This document shows, piece after piece, positions 14,201-29,200 of a stretch of 64,000 nucleotides of DNA. The stretch is taken from assembly GCA_038501625.1 (NCBI GenBank), contig JAZAYU010000003.1:3858796-3922795 (forward strand), read 5' to 3'. The DNA comes from Corbicula japonica (taxonomy: Eukaryota; Mollusca; Bivalvia; Venerida; Cyrenidae). A program made the translations under genes and the position numbers. How positions within the stretch are numbered: the first letter of the stretch is position 1; every line of letters starts with the position of its first letter. Under the pieces are notes generated by a model. The model was not told the origin of the DNA. It did not search any database and saw nothing but the letters and a program-made list of their open reading frames with translations.

Positions 14201-17200
14201 TAAGTTGACAAATTTAAAATTAATCTAATTAAAATAATTTTAAGTTTTCTTGCTAACATCTCCCCTACTTTCCCATCCAAAATACTCTCCGTCTTCCGGA
14301 AAAAATGATTTTTATTTACCGGTTGCACAATTTGTGTCCTTGTCGCCGAATCCGTGTGCACATTCGCAGTCTTGCTTGTGCAATATATGTTCTGTCGCGC
14401 ATTTACCAGGAAAACACCGATACCCATCCCTCCAGGAACAGGTACCTGCAAAGTATACATATATATAAATTTTACAGGATTTGTACTTAAGATCCTAAAT
14501 ACCCAGATTAATTCATTATTCTGTTATTTTGTATTCCTGCGTATAAAATTTATGTTTACCTCCGTCACACAAACATGGTTACCCGTAGGAATTATGTTGT
14601 GTGTCCAGTTCTTTAAACTTTTTTATGGCAGAACCCGATACTTCGTTGCGAACATAGTTAAGCAAAATAAGATTAAGTTAGTCGCGTATGCCCTGGGAAA
14701 TATGATAGTGCCTCTAGCTGGGAGCGAACCCGCACCGTCACGACAACAGCGCCTAGCCCTGCAATTCCTGCGACGCCATCAACTGAGCTAGCCGGGACAA
14801 CCCAAAAAAAGTTGATCGGATAACCCTGATATACGTAACCATCACTGCATGACATCGGTAACGGGTTATGTTACTGATAACAGTACTGATTATATGTACG
14901 GGGTGACTTTTTACGGCCTCCACACTGCACAAATAGCGCTACTGTGAATTTTAAATGATAGTGCCTCTAGCTGGGACCGAACCCGCTTCGTCACGGCGCC
15001 AGCGCCTAGCTCTGCAATTTCTGCAACGCAACCAACTGAGTTAGCCGGGAACAACCCCCAAAAAGGTTGATCGGCTCGCCCTGATATACGTAACAATCAC
15101 TGCATGACATCAGTAACGGGTTATTTTACTGATTACAGTAATGACTTTTTAAAATTATTGCCTGTCATGTGCAGCACATTTCTTTATGATGAATGCAGTC
15201 AAACCTGCCTATGTAGCTCAGAATAAATTATAAATTATATAAAATCCGATATAAGATAAACATAAAAGAGCAGAAAGGATGGGGTGAATGTTAAAAAAGA
15301 AATAACAAATATTCAATTAATATCTTTTAATAGTTTCTTGACAGATTATTCAAAGATTGCTGGTCTTTGTTTCATAAAGCTTAAACAATTGAATTTCACA
15401 ACACCTTAACCTGTGTAACGATGTTAACTGACCTAAATATAATAATTACCCCCGGACATTACTTTATATGTTACCTGTTGTTTGGTTTATATCCACATAA
15501 CAAGCAATTTAAATTTGTGTTATCGGCTGTGCTGGGAGGTTATTTTCATCAATAATTCGAGATTACATATTAAGTTTTTCTAATGGACACCATTACTTCT
15601 TTTGTCTGGAAATACAGGCAAAACTTTCTTTTATCTTTCTGTATTTTTTTGTAATAAAATTACATGGAAATATTTACACAAATGATTACAAAAGTTCTAC
15701 AAACAACCGAGTTGACAGGAGAAGTTAAATCTTCCACTTCAGTTTCAACAAAACCGGTTGCTTATCCGGAACACAAGACATGTCAATAACTAATCAAATG
15801 ACAACAGATATTAAAGATTACGTCTTACGTTGGCACTTTGAGTTGTCCGGCAATCCTGTGAAAACGTTGAATCCCCGTTTTTCTCTGCTCAACTCTCCTT
15901 CGCAATAATCACACACGGTGTCCTCAAACTTCGTGCAGTTTTTCAGATTGCAGTTTTTAATTTGGTTACATTCTGGATAAACGACATAATGCATAACAGT
16001 GCATTTGATTATTTTTTATCAGTGAACTTTAATATTTGTCTGTTCTGTTATAGAAGATATCGAATCATTGAAGTTAATATTATTTAAATGAACTTTTCTA
16101 GCTGCTGTCAAAAATCTTCGGCTGGTGGATACTATTGTAAATAATTACTAACTTGTATTCCAATTCATTTCACAGTTTAATTCATTAATGTTTCTTGTAT
16201 TCATTTGGTTAATTTTCTAGCATTCTAACAAAACATGAACTCTTCGAAAATATTATTTTTTGTGTCTCCTGCGATAGTAGGTAAACGCATAGAGATACTA
16301 TTGCGCGTCGTCGGCGTCATTGTCTTCGTTCCCCGGTAGTCCCCCAACTTTAATATCAAACTAAGTAAATAACTTAGAAAGTCCTTAGCCTATTAACTTA
16401 ATACTTTGAATATATCATATGCATGATCAAAGACATCTGCGACAACAAGAATCATATCTCCTATTTCAATATTTTTTTGAGTTATGCCCTGTTTTAATGA
16501 CCTTAATATGGAACTTAATGTTGCCTATAACTTTGACAGTCCTTGTCCTATTAACTTAATACTTGGAAAATATCATCTGCATGAACAAAGCAATGTGTTG
16601 AACTCAGGGTTGCCTTTTAAATTTAAAGTTCTTGTTCTATTTACCAAATTTTCAATATGTCATCTTCATTAACAAAATCATTTGTGACTCCAAGAATGAT
16701 AACACCTGATTTTGTTTTAGTTATGCCCCGTTCAAACAACTTTAACCTGAGATGAAATTGATAAAAACTTCAAACACCAAATTCTAGCTATCCCAATGTT
16801 GAACCATTAAATTTTACACAATCAAAATGTTAAAAATATGAAAACATTCATTAACCAAAATTTCTGCAAATGATTGTAGTTTTTCTTCATGATAATTTTA
16901 AATAGCAACTTTTAATTTTGGAAAAAAAATGATATTTTCCGTTTAAGATTTTTTCAGAAAAAGTTAGGTATGCAAGCAGAAATATAGGGACAACTGTTAT
17001 TCTATTATCGGAATAATAGAATAATATTTCATGGTCTTTTAACACAAAGAGGCACACAGTGTTTTTCATTGACTTTGCCAGAATGGTGGAAAACCTTTGT
17101 ACATCATATAGATGTATAGATAAATACGTCTTTAAGCCATTGTGGAATCATTGTGGAATTATTGGGGATTAATTCTTATTTTTATCTATGTACGGAACTA

Positions 17201-20200
17201 AACAAACTGTGAACCTACGTTTGCAAAAACCTTCACTAGAGTTGCTGTAATAGCCGTAATTGCATTTCTCACACTGCATAGGTTTTTTACATATACCCCC
17301 ACTTCTAACAACTGTATGATTGCGATAAATCTGTGATCCTTCAAAACGTTCACATGCTTTTTGACCGAAGCCACCTCCACAGCGTGCTGAAATAGACAAG
17401 CACATAGACTTTACATAGTAATATTATAAATATTGACATACAATAAGGAAATCATAGAAAACATGCAAAATTTGGCGAAATTACACCACGTGTAGGTTCT
17501 CGTATCCAAAGTTCGGGACATCTGAGTTTTTCTGAAAATGTGCAATAAGTATATTGTAACAATCGACGAGAAACGTGTGTGCCAGTAAAAGAACTCGACG
17601 TTGTTTCATCTTGACATCGGAACTTGTTGAGGTTACAGCAGTAATTTAGTCATAATAGCGAACAAAGAAGTCTGAATTATCACAAAGGAAAAAGGGGATG
17701 AAAGAGGTTCGAAATATTTACGTTAGTCTTTGTTTGATTAATATTTTAAACAAATAATTGCATAAATATATTAAATATGTCTCGAATGAGACTTAAATGA
17801 TATTTACAACATCACTTTTTTACCAGCTTAGTGTTGCCGTAATGTTATAATTATCTAAACAATATTTCTAAGTACCTAAGAAAGTGTGTGATCGCTTTCA
17901 GGTAATTTAAAGAGGGGGGTGGAGGATTTGATTTTACAGAACAAAAACAATAAAAGAACAAATCAATAGTAGCCAAGATATGACACTTTCGGAGACTTCG
18001 AACTTGTTCTAGTGTTATTGCTTTATGCTGTATTCAAACACGAATACATTCGTTTCAGTCAGACTTTAATTTTCCATCACGATAAAATTTTAAGATCACC
18101 TTAGTATACATATATAGAAATTTTATTTTGTCGTCGCGGGCTATGTTCACTTAAAAACTTGAACAATTGTGACATTAAAGTAAAAACAGTAGATGCTGTT
18201 TTAGATAAATTTGGTTTTACACAACCTCTTAACTTGTTACTTGTAATTAAAATTATCTTGTAATCTTCTTTGTTAATTATATATTTTATAAGAAGTAAGA
18301 ATGTAATACTAGGTACAAACTGTTTGCATTAAGAACCTGTAATTTATTTGATTTATTTTACACATTAATGTTGATGTTATAGGTTATATAATATATCAAA
18401 GTTACAAATACATTTTTTGGACGGAACCAACATTACAACTTACCATACTCGCAGTTTAAGCCGCCATAATTAGGACAACAAATTGTACAAAATCTCCAGC
18501 ATATTTTATTCACCCATCTGAAAACAACAACAGCGTGCATGCATAAAAAATAAACTTGTTTACATATATCGACGGAATCGTATTTTTTAAGTTCTTTAGT
18601 TAAAAATGTGTATCTTTTGCTGTATGTTAAACTTGCGTAACTATACACCATCTTCAACCAAAAGAGCTCAGAATTACCGACCAGTCAAAACAAATGGTGT
18701 AAAAGACTATATTGTAAAATTGAACAGCAGGACTGGAAAATATATTACAGTTTACCTTTTAACATCACATCTGACACTAGAATACAATGGTTTCAAGTGA
18801 GGTTATTACATAGAGTGCTAGGTACAGATGACCTGTTATTTAATATTGGTAGAAGAGGAAATTCTTTATGCACATTTTGTTTAATGGAGACAGAGTCAAC
18901 TGAGCATTTGTTTTGGAGATGTGCAACAATTCAAAAATTTTATAAAAATGTTTTTAGATCACTGGAAGTATTTTCAACAATTAATGAACATTTTATACCT
19001 TTTGGTTGGAAAGGAAAACAATTTAATGCAAAGAACCTTCTTTTGATTTATGTTAAGATGTATATCTACAAATACAAAATGCTTAAAATACAACCATCAG
19101 TTGATGGTGTTAAGGCTTATTTAAAGTACATTTTGAATATTAATAAAGAGATAACAGTTCAATCAAAGAAACTGATACCATTTCTTAACAAAGTTGACTT
19201 TTTGATAAAGACTATCACTGCTCTAAGAACATAGATGTCTGTTGCAACATTGTACTGGTTCAATTTAGTTTAATATTTGAAATGAATTTGTGCAACACAC
19301 TATGCTGATTGCTGCTTTACAAATTTTCCTTTGCCTAACTTTCCATGCAACTACCTTAATAGGGCCAAAAGTTATATATACACTTTTTTCTTTGCTGTGT
19401 GTGCAACACAATTTCTTATTCATTTGGATAGTTGAATTTAGAAAAACATTATTTTGAGGTATATTGATCCTTACCTCAATATGTGTACAAGTATATGTGG
19501 GGATCTGTGTTGTTGGGTGTGAGTGTGGTATGTGTGTGTAGGTGCATGTATTGGTGAATACTCGGTATTATAAGGGTCTGTCAGGGTAATTACTTCATCT
19601 CCTTAACAATATTTGTATCTAGCTTTGTATTAACAAAATGTTGTTTGTGTTTTGTCTTTGAAGAAATAAATGGGGTTACCCAGTTATTGGGGCCTGAAAA
19701 AAACTTGCGTAAGTGCACCCCTTCCCCCGTGTGTAATATTTATAAGCACCATATCTGTCAAACGAAACAGCTACTATATGTAGTGGATTTCGTACCAGCG
19801 GCCTCGGTAGCTCAATAGGTAGAGCAACGGCACGATAAGCCGGAGGTACGAGGTTCGAATCCTGGTGAAGGCTACTCTTTCCGACCCAAATCTGCCACAT
19901 TGGCGTTGTCGGCAGGGCGATTACTCTTGGAGCTCTTTCGGGCGAAGCATGTTTGGCTGCGGTATTCGATTGAACTTAGGCAGACATTTGCGGACATTTC
20001 CAAGTAAGTTGGAAACGTCTCGTATAACACACCCGTCAACCGGCAGAACCAGGAGCGGACGGCACACGGTAAGTTTTTCATTTTTGATAGCGGTGTAAGA
20101 AATTATCATTTCGCCAGTTTTGATTAACTCTTGTAAAGAAATATCAGCTGATGATAAAGGCCAAGTGAATTTTGCACATATCCGGTGGTTTCTGAAGTGG

Positions 20201-23200
20201 TAGAAGGTCTAATAAACATTTTATCGCGATTTAAATGCGGAAGTTTGTCATGAAATCTTAAAAAAGGTGAAATATGCATATCAGGGATCGCCACATTCAG
20301 AAAAACAGCCTCCTCACACAGGCAAGAAGAAGAGAGAGGGAGAGAGCAGGGTTAATAAAATGGTCAGTTTAAAAAAGACACCAATACAAAAAACAAAAAT
20401 GAGAACCCGAGGGGTTACCGCCTTGGAACGGTCAGTGGCAAATCAAATTGCCACTGGGGGTTTAAAACAGGTTCTAGGGTGCACCAACCTCACACTTGCC
20501 CCAACAGGTTATCATATCACAATTCAAGTACAAGTGGTCTTGGTGAAAAAAACTCCAACCCACTTATTGGCTCAAGAATGTTGCTTGCAAAAGCACACAA
20601 ACATATAAAACATAATTAGCTAATAGCATTGCAAAGCCAAAGGGTGGGTACTCAATGATCTTACCGAGACCAGAGCTCCTGGAGTAAAATCAGCAAGAAC
20701 ACGATGACAGGGATAAAAGAACCAAATCGAGCTTCTAGGTTCTTTTAAGATAAGATTTCCCCATGAACTCTTAAACCCCTGCCACCGTCTTGCAACCAAA
20801 AAGGTTAGAATAATGATCAACTGTAGATGGGTTAATCACCAGGCCTGCAGAGCGCTGTAAAATATCAGGTTGGTAACCTTTCTGTTTAAATTTACAGATG
20901 GTTTTCACGAATAGCCGGGAGAAATTAACATTGCCTTTTATCTTCTTATCTTCTTGAGTTTATAAATTAAATCTACTGTCATCGTGTTCTTGCTGATTTT
21001 ACTCCAACTTTCATCGTGCTCTTGCTGATTTTACTCCAGGAGCTCTGGTCTCGGTATGATCATTGAGTACCCGCTTTTCGGCTTTGCAATGCTATAAGAT
21101 TCTTATGTTTTATGTGTTTGTGTGCTTTTGCATGCACCATTGTTGAGCCGGTAAGTGGGTTGGAGTTGTTTCACCAAGACAACTTGTATTTGTTTTGTGA
21201 TATGAGAACCTGTTGGGGCAAGTGTGAGGTTGGTGCACCCTAGAACATTGTTTAAACCCCCAGTGGCAATTTGATTTGCCACTGACCGTTCCAAGGCGGC
21301 AACCCCTCGGGTTCTCATTTTTGTTTATTGTTAGTGGTGTCTTTTTTGAAACTGGTCATTTTATTAACCATGCTCTCTCCCTCTCTCTTCTTCTTGACTG
21401 TGTGTTGAGGCTGTTTTTTTCTGAATGTGGCGCTTCCTGATATGCATGTTTCACATTTCCATAAAAAACTGGCTGTGAAATACCTTGTTGCAAAAGTGAT
21501 TTTAAACTGCACCTGTATTTAAATATAATATTTGGGTATCGCCGATAAAACTTGCAATAGGTTTTCCTTAATGTTTAATCTTTAAATACACTAGGAAGGT
21601 CAATGAAATCTATTCCTTTATTTAAAAAAGAAATTTTAAGGAAATGTCTTTGATGGTCAGATTCCAAGTCAATGTGTGGCCTAGAACATGCCGAGTATAA
21701 CACTGAATAAGACTTGTAACATCGTAAAATGGATGGGTTCTTATGACGATGTCGTCGGCTTCCTCATCCAGTTTCTGCAGACTTGATATAGAAAGTGAAG
21801 CCAACCTAGATAGAATAGCGTGTCTGCCAGATTGTTTTAAAATAATTTGTAGGTCATGAATAGAACATCGAATACGTGATTTTCTTTTTATGTTTCCATT
21901 AGTTCTGCTTCCGTGCGACCTCGATTTTCTTTTTCGTATTTCAAGCAATTCAAAGACGTCATAATCAGGATTTTAAGAAATGTTGCCTTCCTGATAAATA
22001 TTATCATTTAAACCAAGTGGGTAAGGAGTTTGTAATTTTTTTATCCATTTTTCTTCCGAAACGAGCCTGGCCCTGATTTTAAATGCTCTTGATGCAGCGC
22101 TGTCAAATGTAAGTTTTTCTACTAGTTGAACGGAAATATTTTGTAAACGGTGTCCTGAAGGCTTAAAATGTTGGTATAAAAATGTTTAAAATTTGCTGTT
22201 GTTTCGAATTTTATAACAATGTTGTCCAAAACGTGTTTTTAAAGAGCGACCTGTTTGTCCCACATTGAATTCCACAGTTATTAGAATTTCATGTTAAAAC
22301 GTTAACAATATTGTCAGTTCGTCAGTCTATATCATTATTAATGTTAACAGAGAAAGTTATGCCGTTAACTGTGGATTTAATGATAGAATTACAATTCAAA
22401 CAATCACAACATCTGCACTTCTTAAAATTGCACTTGAAAATAGAAGGATAAGATCTGTGTTCTGAAGTTCTGCGTTTGATAGCAAAATGCTCCATAAATC
22501 TGAAAATCTTCATAAACCTGTTAGCACTATTGCAAAATTTAATCATTCACCTGGCAATATGTGAAATATTAGCACAAACAGACTTTTAATAAATTCGCGA
22601 GGGCTTAGTTAATAGAGCTGGGGTATAGAAATGGGTAGGTCCATGGAGCAGAAAGCATATTTATTGGCGGCGACCAGGAGCAGATATAATCGAGTACGGA
22701 AAATCGTTTGATGTATTGCTTTGGCACTATTTTTCTCCTAATAATAAACGTTTGATGACATAAAGTGATAGTCTTGTTCGTCCGCATGTCTGTTCATGTC
22801 ATAAATCATTTCTAAAGGAGCTAGGTGGAGGATTAATCCTTTTAATCCGGTCTGTGGACTTCATTTTCAAACAAAACTTATGCAAATTATCTTTGGTAAA
22901 ATATTTGCCTGTACCAGTTAAGCACGAGTTTTTATTCTATGGGGAAAGACTATATTGCTGGCCATTAAAGCTTGTGCATATCTTAACAGGATATTTATGT
23001 ATTTTTGCATAAACTTATATAACATATAAATCAATTAAAAGATGTGGAGAAGAAAAAGGAAAAAAAAAAACGCGAGAGAAAGTCTATATTTTATAAATCC
23101 CTACTGCTTTATAAGACGAAAAAATACGTTTTTGGGTTTCATTATTATAGGAAAATATCAACATAATTCGCAAATGTCAAAAACTAGGTTACACTTCATC

Positions 23201-26200
23201 GCAAATTTAACCAAAACACAACGTGCTGAAAAAAGCCAATAGGACCAGTTTAGTTAGCCTCGCAATTTTGTTAAGGTATCACGCCTTTTGCTATTGCTAT
23301 GCTTATAGACAAAAAATAAAAACATAAAAATCTCTCAAACAGCACAATGCAGTTCCACTAAACTTTTCACAAATCAATGTTATTAATATATGTTTAATTT
23401 ACATACGCTATGAAAAGTAAACAGTAAAGAAAAATAGTTAGACCCCAAAAAACTAAAATCCTATTTGCAATTTATCACAAAAACGAAGCAACACTAAACA
23501 GCAATTTAAATATCTTGATGAGTAATGAGTTACTGACAACGATACCTAAGGTCCTTTGGTCTTTCAAATGTAAACAATGTGAGTTATTTGTAAAAGTGTC
23601 TGACCGTCAACTTCCTGGTGGCGGAAATAAAATAAAAATGTTGATTTCCCTCTTCAAAATTGAAAGTTCATTTTAAGGAGCTTAGATATTGTTGTCAGTA
23701 TCATTTCACGCGTACTGACTTTTGAATTGTTGTTTTGTGTTGTTTCCTTTTTGTGATAAATTGCTAATAGAATTTTAGGAATTTCTTAGGTCAAACTTTT
23801 TTTCTCTACTCTTCTAATTTATCTTAACGTAAGCAAAACAATCAAACACTTATAACATTTATTTGTGCAAAATTTGATGGAAGTGCATTGTGCCGTTTGA
23901 GAGAATTATATATTTTTCTTCTTTTTTGTCTATGACAAAGCCATGGCGAAAGGCGCAATACCTTAAGTTTATAGAAATCGATAAAATTATGACGGAGAAA
24001 TAAGTTTGAACATTACCTGGGGTAAACATGACGTCAGTCATTCAACTTTCATTTTCGGTGTTTTGAGGTGCAATTTTCTGCGAACGATCAACAACAGTGT
24101 GACAAATGATTTACTAGCAATAATTCAGTTAACTAATGAGAGTCCATGCATCGCAAGCTTACAAAATGATTACTGTACGATTTATGACATGATTAGACAT
24201 ACGAACGGACAATACTATCCCTGTATGTCAATAAGTACTCGATTATATCTGCTCCTGGTCCCCGCCAATGAATTTGCTTTCTGCCCCATGGACCCACCCA
24301 TTTATACACCCCAGCTCTATTCACTAAGCCCTCGCGAATGTATTAAACGCCTTTTATGTGCTAATATTTCACATATTGCCAGTTTAATGATTAAATTTTC
24401 CAACAGTGCTAACAGATTTATGCAGATTTTCAGATCTATGGAGCTTTTTGCTATGAAACGCAGAACTTCAAGATTTTATCACAAACTTCCGTATTTAAAT
24501 CGCGATAAAATGTTTACTGTCCCTTCTTCTACTTAAGAAATCAACGGATATGTGCAGAATTCATTGTGGTTTTACAAAAATCAGATATTTCTTTCCAAGA
24601 GTTTATCAAAACTTGCGAAAATTATAATTTCTTAGACCGCTATCAAGTATGGAAAAATCTTACCGTTTCTGCTCCTGGATGTGTTGTCCGCTCCTGGTTC
24701 TGCCGGTTGACGGGTGTGGTATTAGTGGGGAGGAAATGTAGTAGAGCAGCCTCTGTAGCTCAATTGGTAGAGCGACGCAACGGAAGTCGGAGGTCCGAGG
24801 TCGAATCCTGGTCGAGGCTACTCTTTTCTATATATATTATATATGTTCAGGTTTAGAAATGTACATTATGAATTTCTACGTGTGATTCTGTTTAAGGTAT
24901 CGCAAACATTGCAAATGGCGAAAACAGGCTAAAATGTCAAAAAATGAATTTTGGGGAAATACTTAACTTCTTTTCAACACGGGTTCGATTCACACTGATT
25001 TTTGATATATTTAAGATTTATATTTTTAAGTTTCATTGCCGTAATGTCAAAATTGTTTATGTATTTTGATTCAATTTATTTTGTCGTGGAAATATTTTTT
25101 TGAAAAATGTAAAAAAAAACATGCTTCGAACCTACATGTACAACCGATAAAAGCGTTGCTTTCCCAGCATTTCGAAGTATTTTTATTAACTGCGTCTGAG
25201 ACCGCTTACGGGACAAAGCATTAGAAAGGTTAAAATTGAAGACGTATACGTGTACGGGCACACGTAGTAGATATTTATGTGTTTTACGTAAACAATTTAT
25301 GAGTAAATACGAAGTACGGCAAGCTTTTGTTACACGTTTTCTCAGTGCACAGAAGGTTCTATCCTTACGCCAACTGCTTTTCACAAGTTGCTGCTTGTTG
25401 CTTCAAAATATGTTAGCACAAAGTTACTATAATTTTGTTTGACTTAATCAGATATGACTATAATTTCGTTGCATCATTATAAAGCATATACGTAACAACT
25501 TAACTGTGTTAACTGTGGTCACAATAATTGCTTACAGATATTTGAAAGCAACCACCAGCAACTAACATGTAAAATCACCTAAACCTCTAGTTATTTCTTA
25601 AAACAATTTGAACATAAATTATAAAGTTATTGAATTTTAACTTTGTAAAACCCAGGACCCAACCTAATACATTAGTTTGATCGTTATAACATTTATTAAA
25701 AGTATGATAAATTACGTTTAAATAATTATGTTTGTTAATGCCGTTCATTCTAACCTTTTTGACTTTGCCTATACTAAATATTGGATGGGGAAAGCAACGT
25801 TTATATCCACCATACACACTACAATTTACAAAAATGCAGACAAACATGAAAGGATATTCGCACGAAATTCAATTAAAATATATATATATATACTAAAATA
25901 AATTAGAAACACAACTTCTTTAATAATGAAATGTATTTCTTGTTTTAAGAAGTTGCGTTTCTTATTTCTTGAAGTAATTTAAATATAGCTAACGAAATAA
26001 AAAAAGCAACTTCTTTAAACGCGAAATATATTTCTTGTTTATCGAAGTTGAGTTTCTAATTTCTTTAAGTATAAACAGGTCATATATAAATGACGTTTCT
26101 GATTTGTAGTCAAAATCAAAGAATAAAATCTGGTTATTTGTCTATGTTATTAAACAGAAATTCCTTTATATGCAACATTGTTAAGCCGTTGTATGGGTTG

Positions 26201-29200
26201 GAGTTATTTCACCGAGACAACATGTACTTGTTTTGTGATACGAGAACCTGTCGGGGCAAGTGTTAGGTTGGTGCTCCCTAGAACCTGGTTTAAACCCCCA
26301 GTAGCAATTTGTTTTGCCACCGACCGTTCTAAGGCGGTATCCCCAAAGGTTTTCATTTTCGTTAATTGTTTGTGGCGTCCTATTTGTATTGACATACTTA
26401 TAACATGATTTCTGTCTCTTCTTCAATTCTTTTTCGCTATGCATATTTTATATATGATTTGCCCATTGCAATACTCAGTTTGCAGTACACTCAGTGTCCT
26501 TAGATAAAAGATGTGAAAACAAATTGATTGTATGAACACGCCATAAAATCTTACTTGTATCTTACACATCTTGCTACACCCCAACAGCTGTAAGAAGTCC
26601 TCACTCTAGTCCTGCAGATATACGGACACTTACTGATCATTGTACAAGGCTCTGTCCTGTATCTGAAATGCCATTACAGTAAACATTTTTCATAAACATT
26701 TCAAATTAAAAAGCCGTAAAAATGAATTATTATTATACAATTATTGCCAGTTAAGTAATGCAATGAAGCTGCTATTTATGATAAGGATTGTTAGTAAGGA
26801 TCATAATATTCTTGTACCTTTTCTATAAAACATGAGAGTAAAATAGCATATATATGAACAAACTCGAAAGTTCTTATCTATTTAATAATATAGAAAAAGT
26901 AAGTTAACAAACATTTTCAAAACCAAAGAATGGTTTTATCTGATAAGAAGATATGAGTTTGTGTTATTCCCAGAATCGAAGGTCAATATATATCGGTAAA
27001 GGAGAAGAACAATATGACATAGGCTTAAGACATATTAACTTGTTGCACCTAGAAGATCGGGCCTTTTAACTCATAACCCCAATAAAATTGTTGATATCTC
27101 GTTTTAACGTGATAAATAGTCTTATTTCATTCCCTCGTGACATTTTCATTGACGAGGTTAAAATAATGGACGTTTTTGAATGCGCGTTTAGAGAATAATG
27201 AAACCTTATGTATATAAAGCGTTCCAGCGTCTCTTCATTGCTTTCTTTTTTTACAAAATACGCCTATCATGGAGCTACGGTGGGCCCCTAGGCTGTGCCA
27301 CTGTTTGTTTGGGTACGCTGAAATGGAAACGTTTGAAACACACTTAGCGCATCGCGACTGTTCCCCATTTGATTTCAGTCAGAGCTTTAATACGGTTGTC
27401 TACGGTATGCTCTCGCCTTAAGTGGGCAAAAACACTAGTCCTCGGTGGCCGCCCAGAAGCCATAATTTTGAAGTGTTTTTGAGTGTCCTAGTCCGGGGAT
27501 TACAGGTTCTCATATGTTTTCAGCTATTTACGATATATATTCACAAATCTATCGTCGTCGGGTCATGTCCCTCATATTACAATGTATTGTTAATTTGCAC
27601 TCACAAAGTTGCTGCCCAATGTGTTATCGGGGCTTAATGAACTTTAATCTGCTCTGTACATAGTGAGTTAGTCACTTTTTGGTTACATTCAACTTAAAGG
27701 CGTGCAAAAACCTTTAACAGCTCTGGCGTGACTTGGGCATTCTCCCAGCCTGTAAGTTTCGCTAAGAAGTCAGTGTTTTTCCCCCCAAATTTGCGCATAC
27801 GGGCTTAAGCTATAATGCGAGAAGAATTAAAACGCGCATTAAAAGTATATATTATCCTTAGTCACAAACATTGATGAAAGCGTTGTTGTGTGTAAACATA
27901 TTTTGTACCATTTGTCTAAAAATATAATCAAAATGAAATATTTGTAAAATGTTTTGATCTTGAATTTGCTGGTCGCGTAAATATGACAAAGTTTGTCTCT
28001 TCGTAACTGAAAGTCCTTTCAAAAGTGAACGAAATATTGATGTTTTACGCTGATTTGGTTTTATTTTTAGATGTAAATAGAAGCTTAGGGAATTTTAAAA
28101 TCTACCTATTGTTTCTTTTATTGTTTAACTTTTCTAAACTTATGTAAAATAAAGATAAAAGAATAACATTTAAAGGTTCATTAAACTGCATTTTTTTGCC
28201 GTTAAGAGGATTTTTATATTTTGATATTTTTATGTAAACCGACAGTGCATTGATTTACGATTGTAGTCGGCCCTTTAAGGCCCTTAAAGGTCTACTTATC
28301 TAATAAACTCCACTGACTTACCTTACCAGTTTTTTTTTTCATACAATCTATCTTATATTTTGTGTTGCCCTTATTCGGAGAAGTCGACAGTAAATGAGGA
28401 TTATTTTGGTTGTCCGTCCGTCGGCTTAGTCCCTTTTTGAAATTAGACTTATTGAAAACGTTGGTTATAGTTTTCTAAATATCTTCATCAACATATTTTC
28501 TTTAGTTCATTCGTCTATTAGTAGTAAAATTCCGAGAAAAAGTTTATACACTAAACAAATGTCCTAACTTAAGAGATCATTATGTTCTCCGCATGCGAAC
28601 CGAGTTCCTTTTGAATATCTAGATCAGATTTTGTGAGGGCAAAGATGGCGTTAATGTACAACGCCGCCTACAACATTTACGAAATCAAAGCTATCACAAC
28701 AACATTGATGTTAGCCTTGGAAGACACAAATGATAAACACCTATTATTGATAATTTATGGAAATACATGTTTATTAAGTGGTCGACAGGCTAGGTTTAGA
28801 ATGTAGAAGTATGTTACATTCAATTTGTAAAATTATGAAAATTGAAACTTCTTAACCGTTTCATGTGTCAACATTAGCATTTGAGGTCTCTCGTTTAATG
28901 TTGCTCAAATACTTCATAAATGGTAAAATAAAATTTAAAACAATCATAATGATAGTATACGACTCGTTTTATTTTACATGGTGACTTCTTTTTGGGCTGT
29001 TAGAAGTACAATAGTTTCTCATAATCTGGCGACCGAGCTTGATCATGTTATTTTTAATCCTTACTACACTATACCATGCTTCGTTAAGTGCAATTCATGT
29101 ATCTCTTTGATTTCAAAAGAATATGAGCTGATATGTACTGCGAATGAGCTGGTCACAATACTTAACATCCTTCAAATCCCTTCTTTTCAGTTATGTAGCA

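Noticed and set aside
14354..14791. 145-codon plus-strand open frame
   Set aside because: It is antisense to EMI-gene exon 6 and to tRNA-like repeats, and its codons show no family resemblance.
19799..19873. Functional tRNA-Ile(GAT) gene
   Set aside because: C at position 33, mismatched acceptor stem, and repeat context point to a SINE head or tRNA pseudogene.
27212..27420. TATATAAAG box followed by a 50-codon frame from 27269
   Set aside because: No similarity, no polyadenylation context and no repeat of the arrangement; could be chance.
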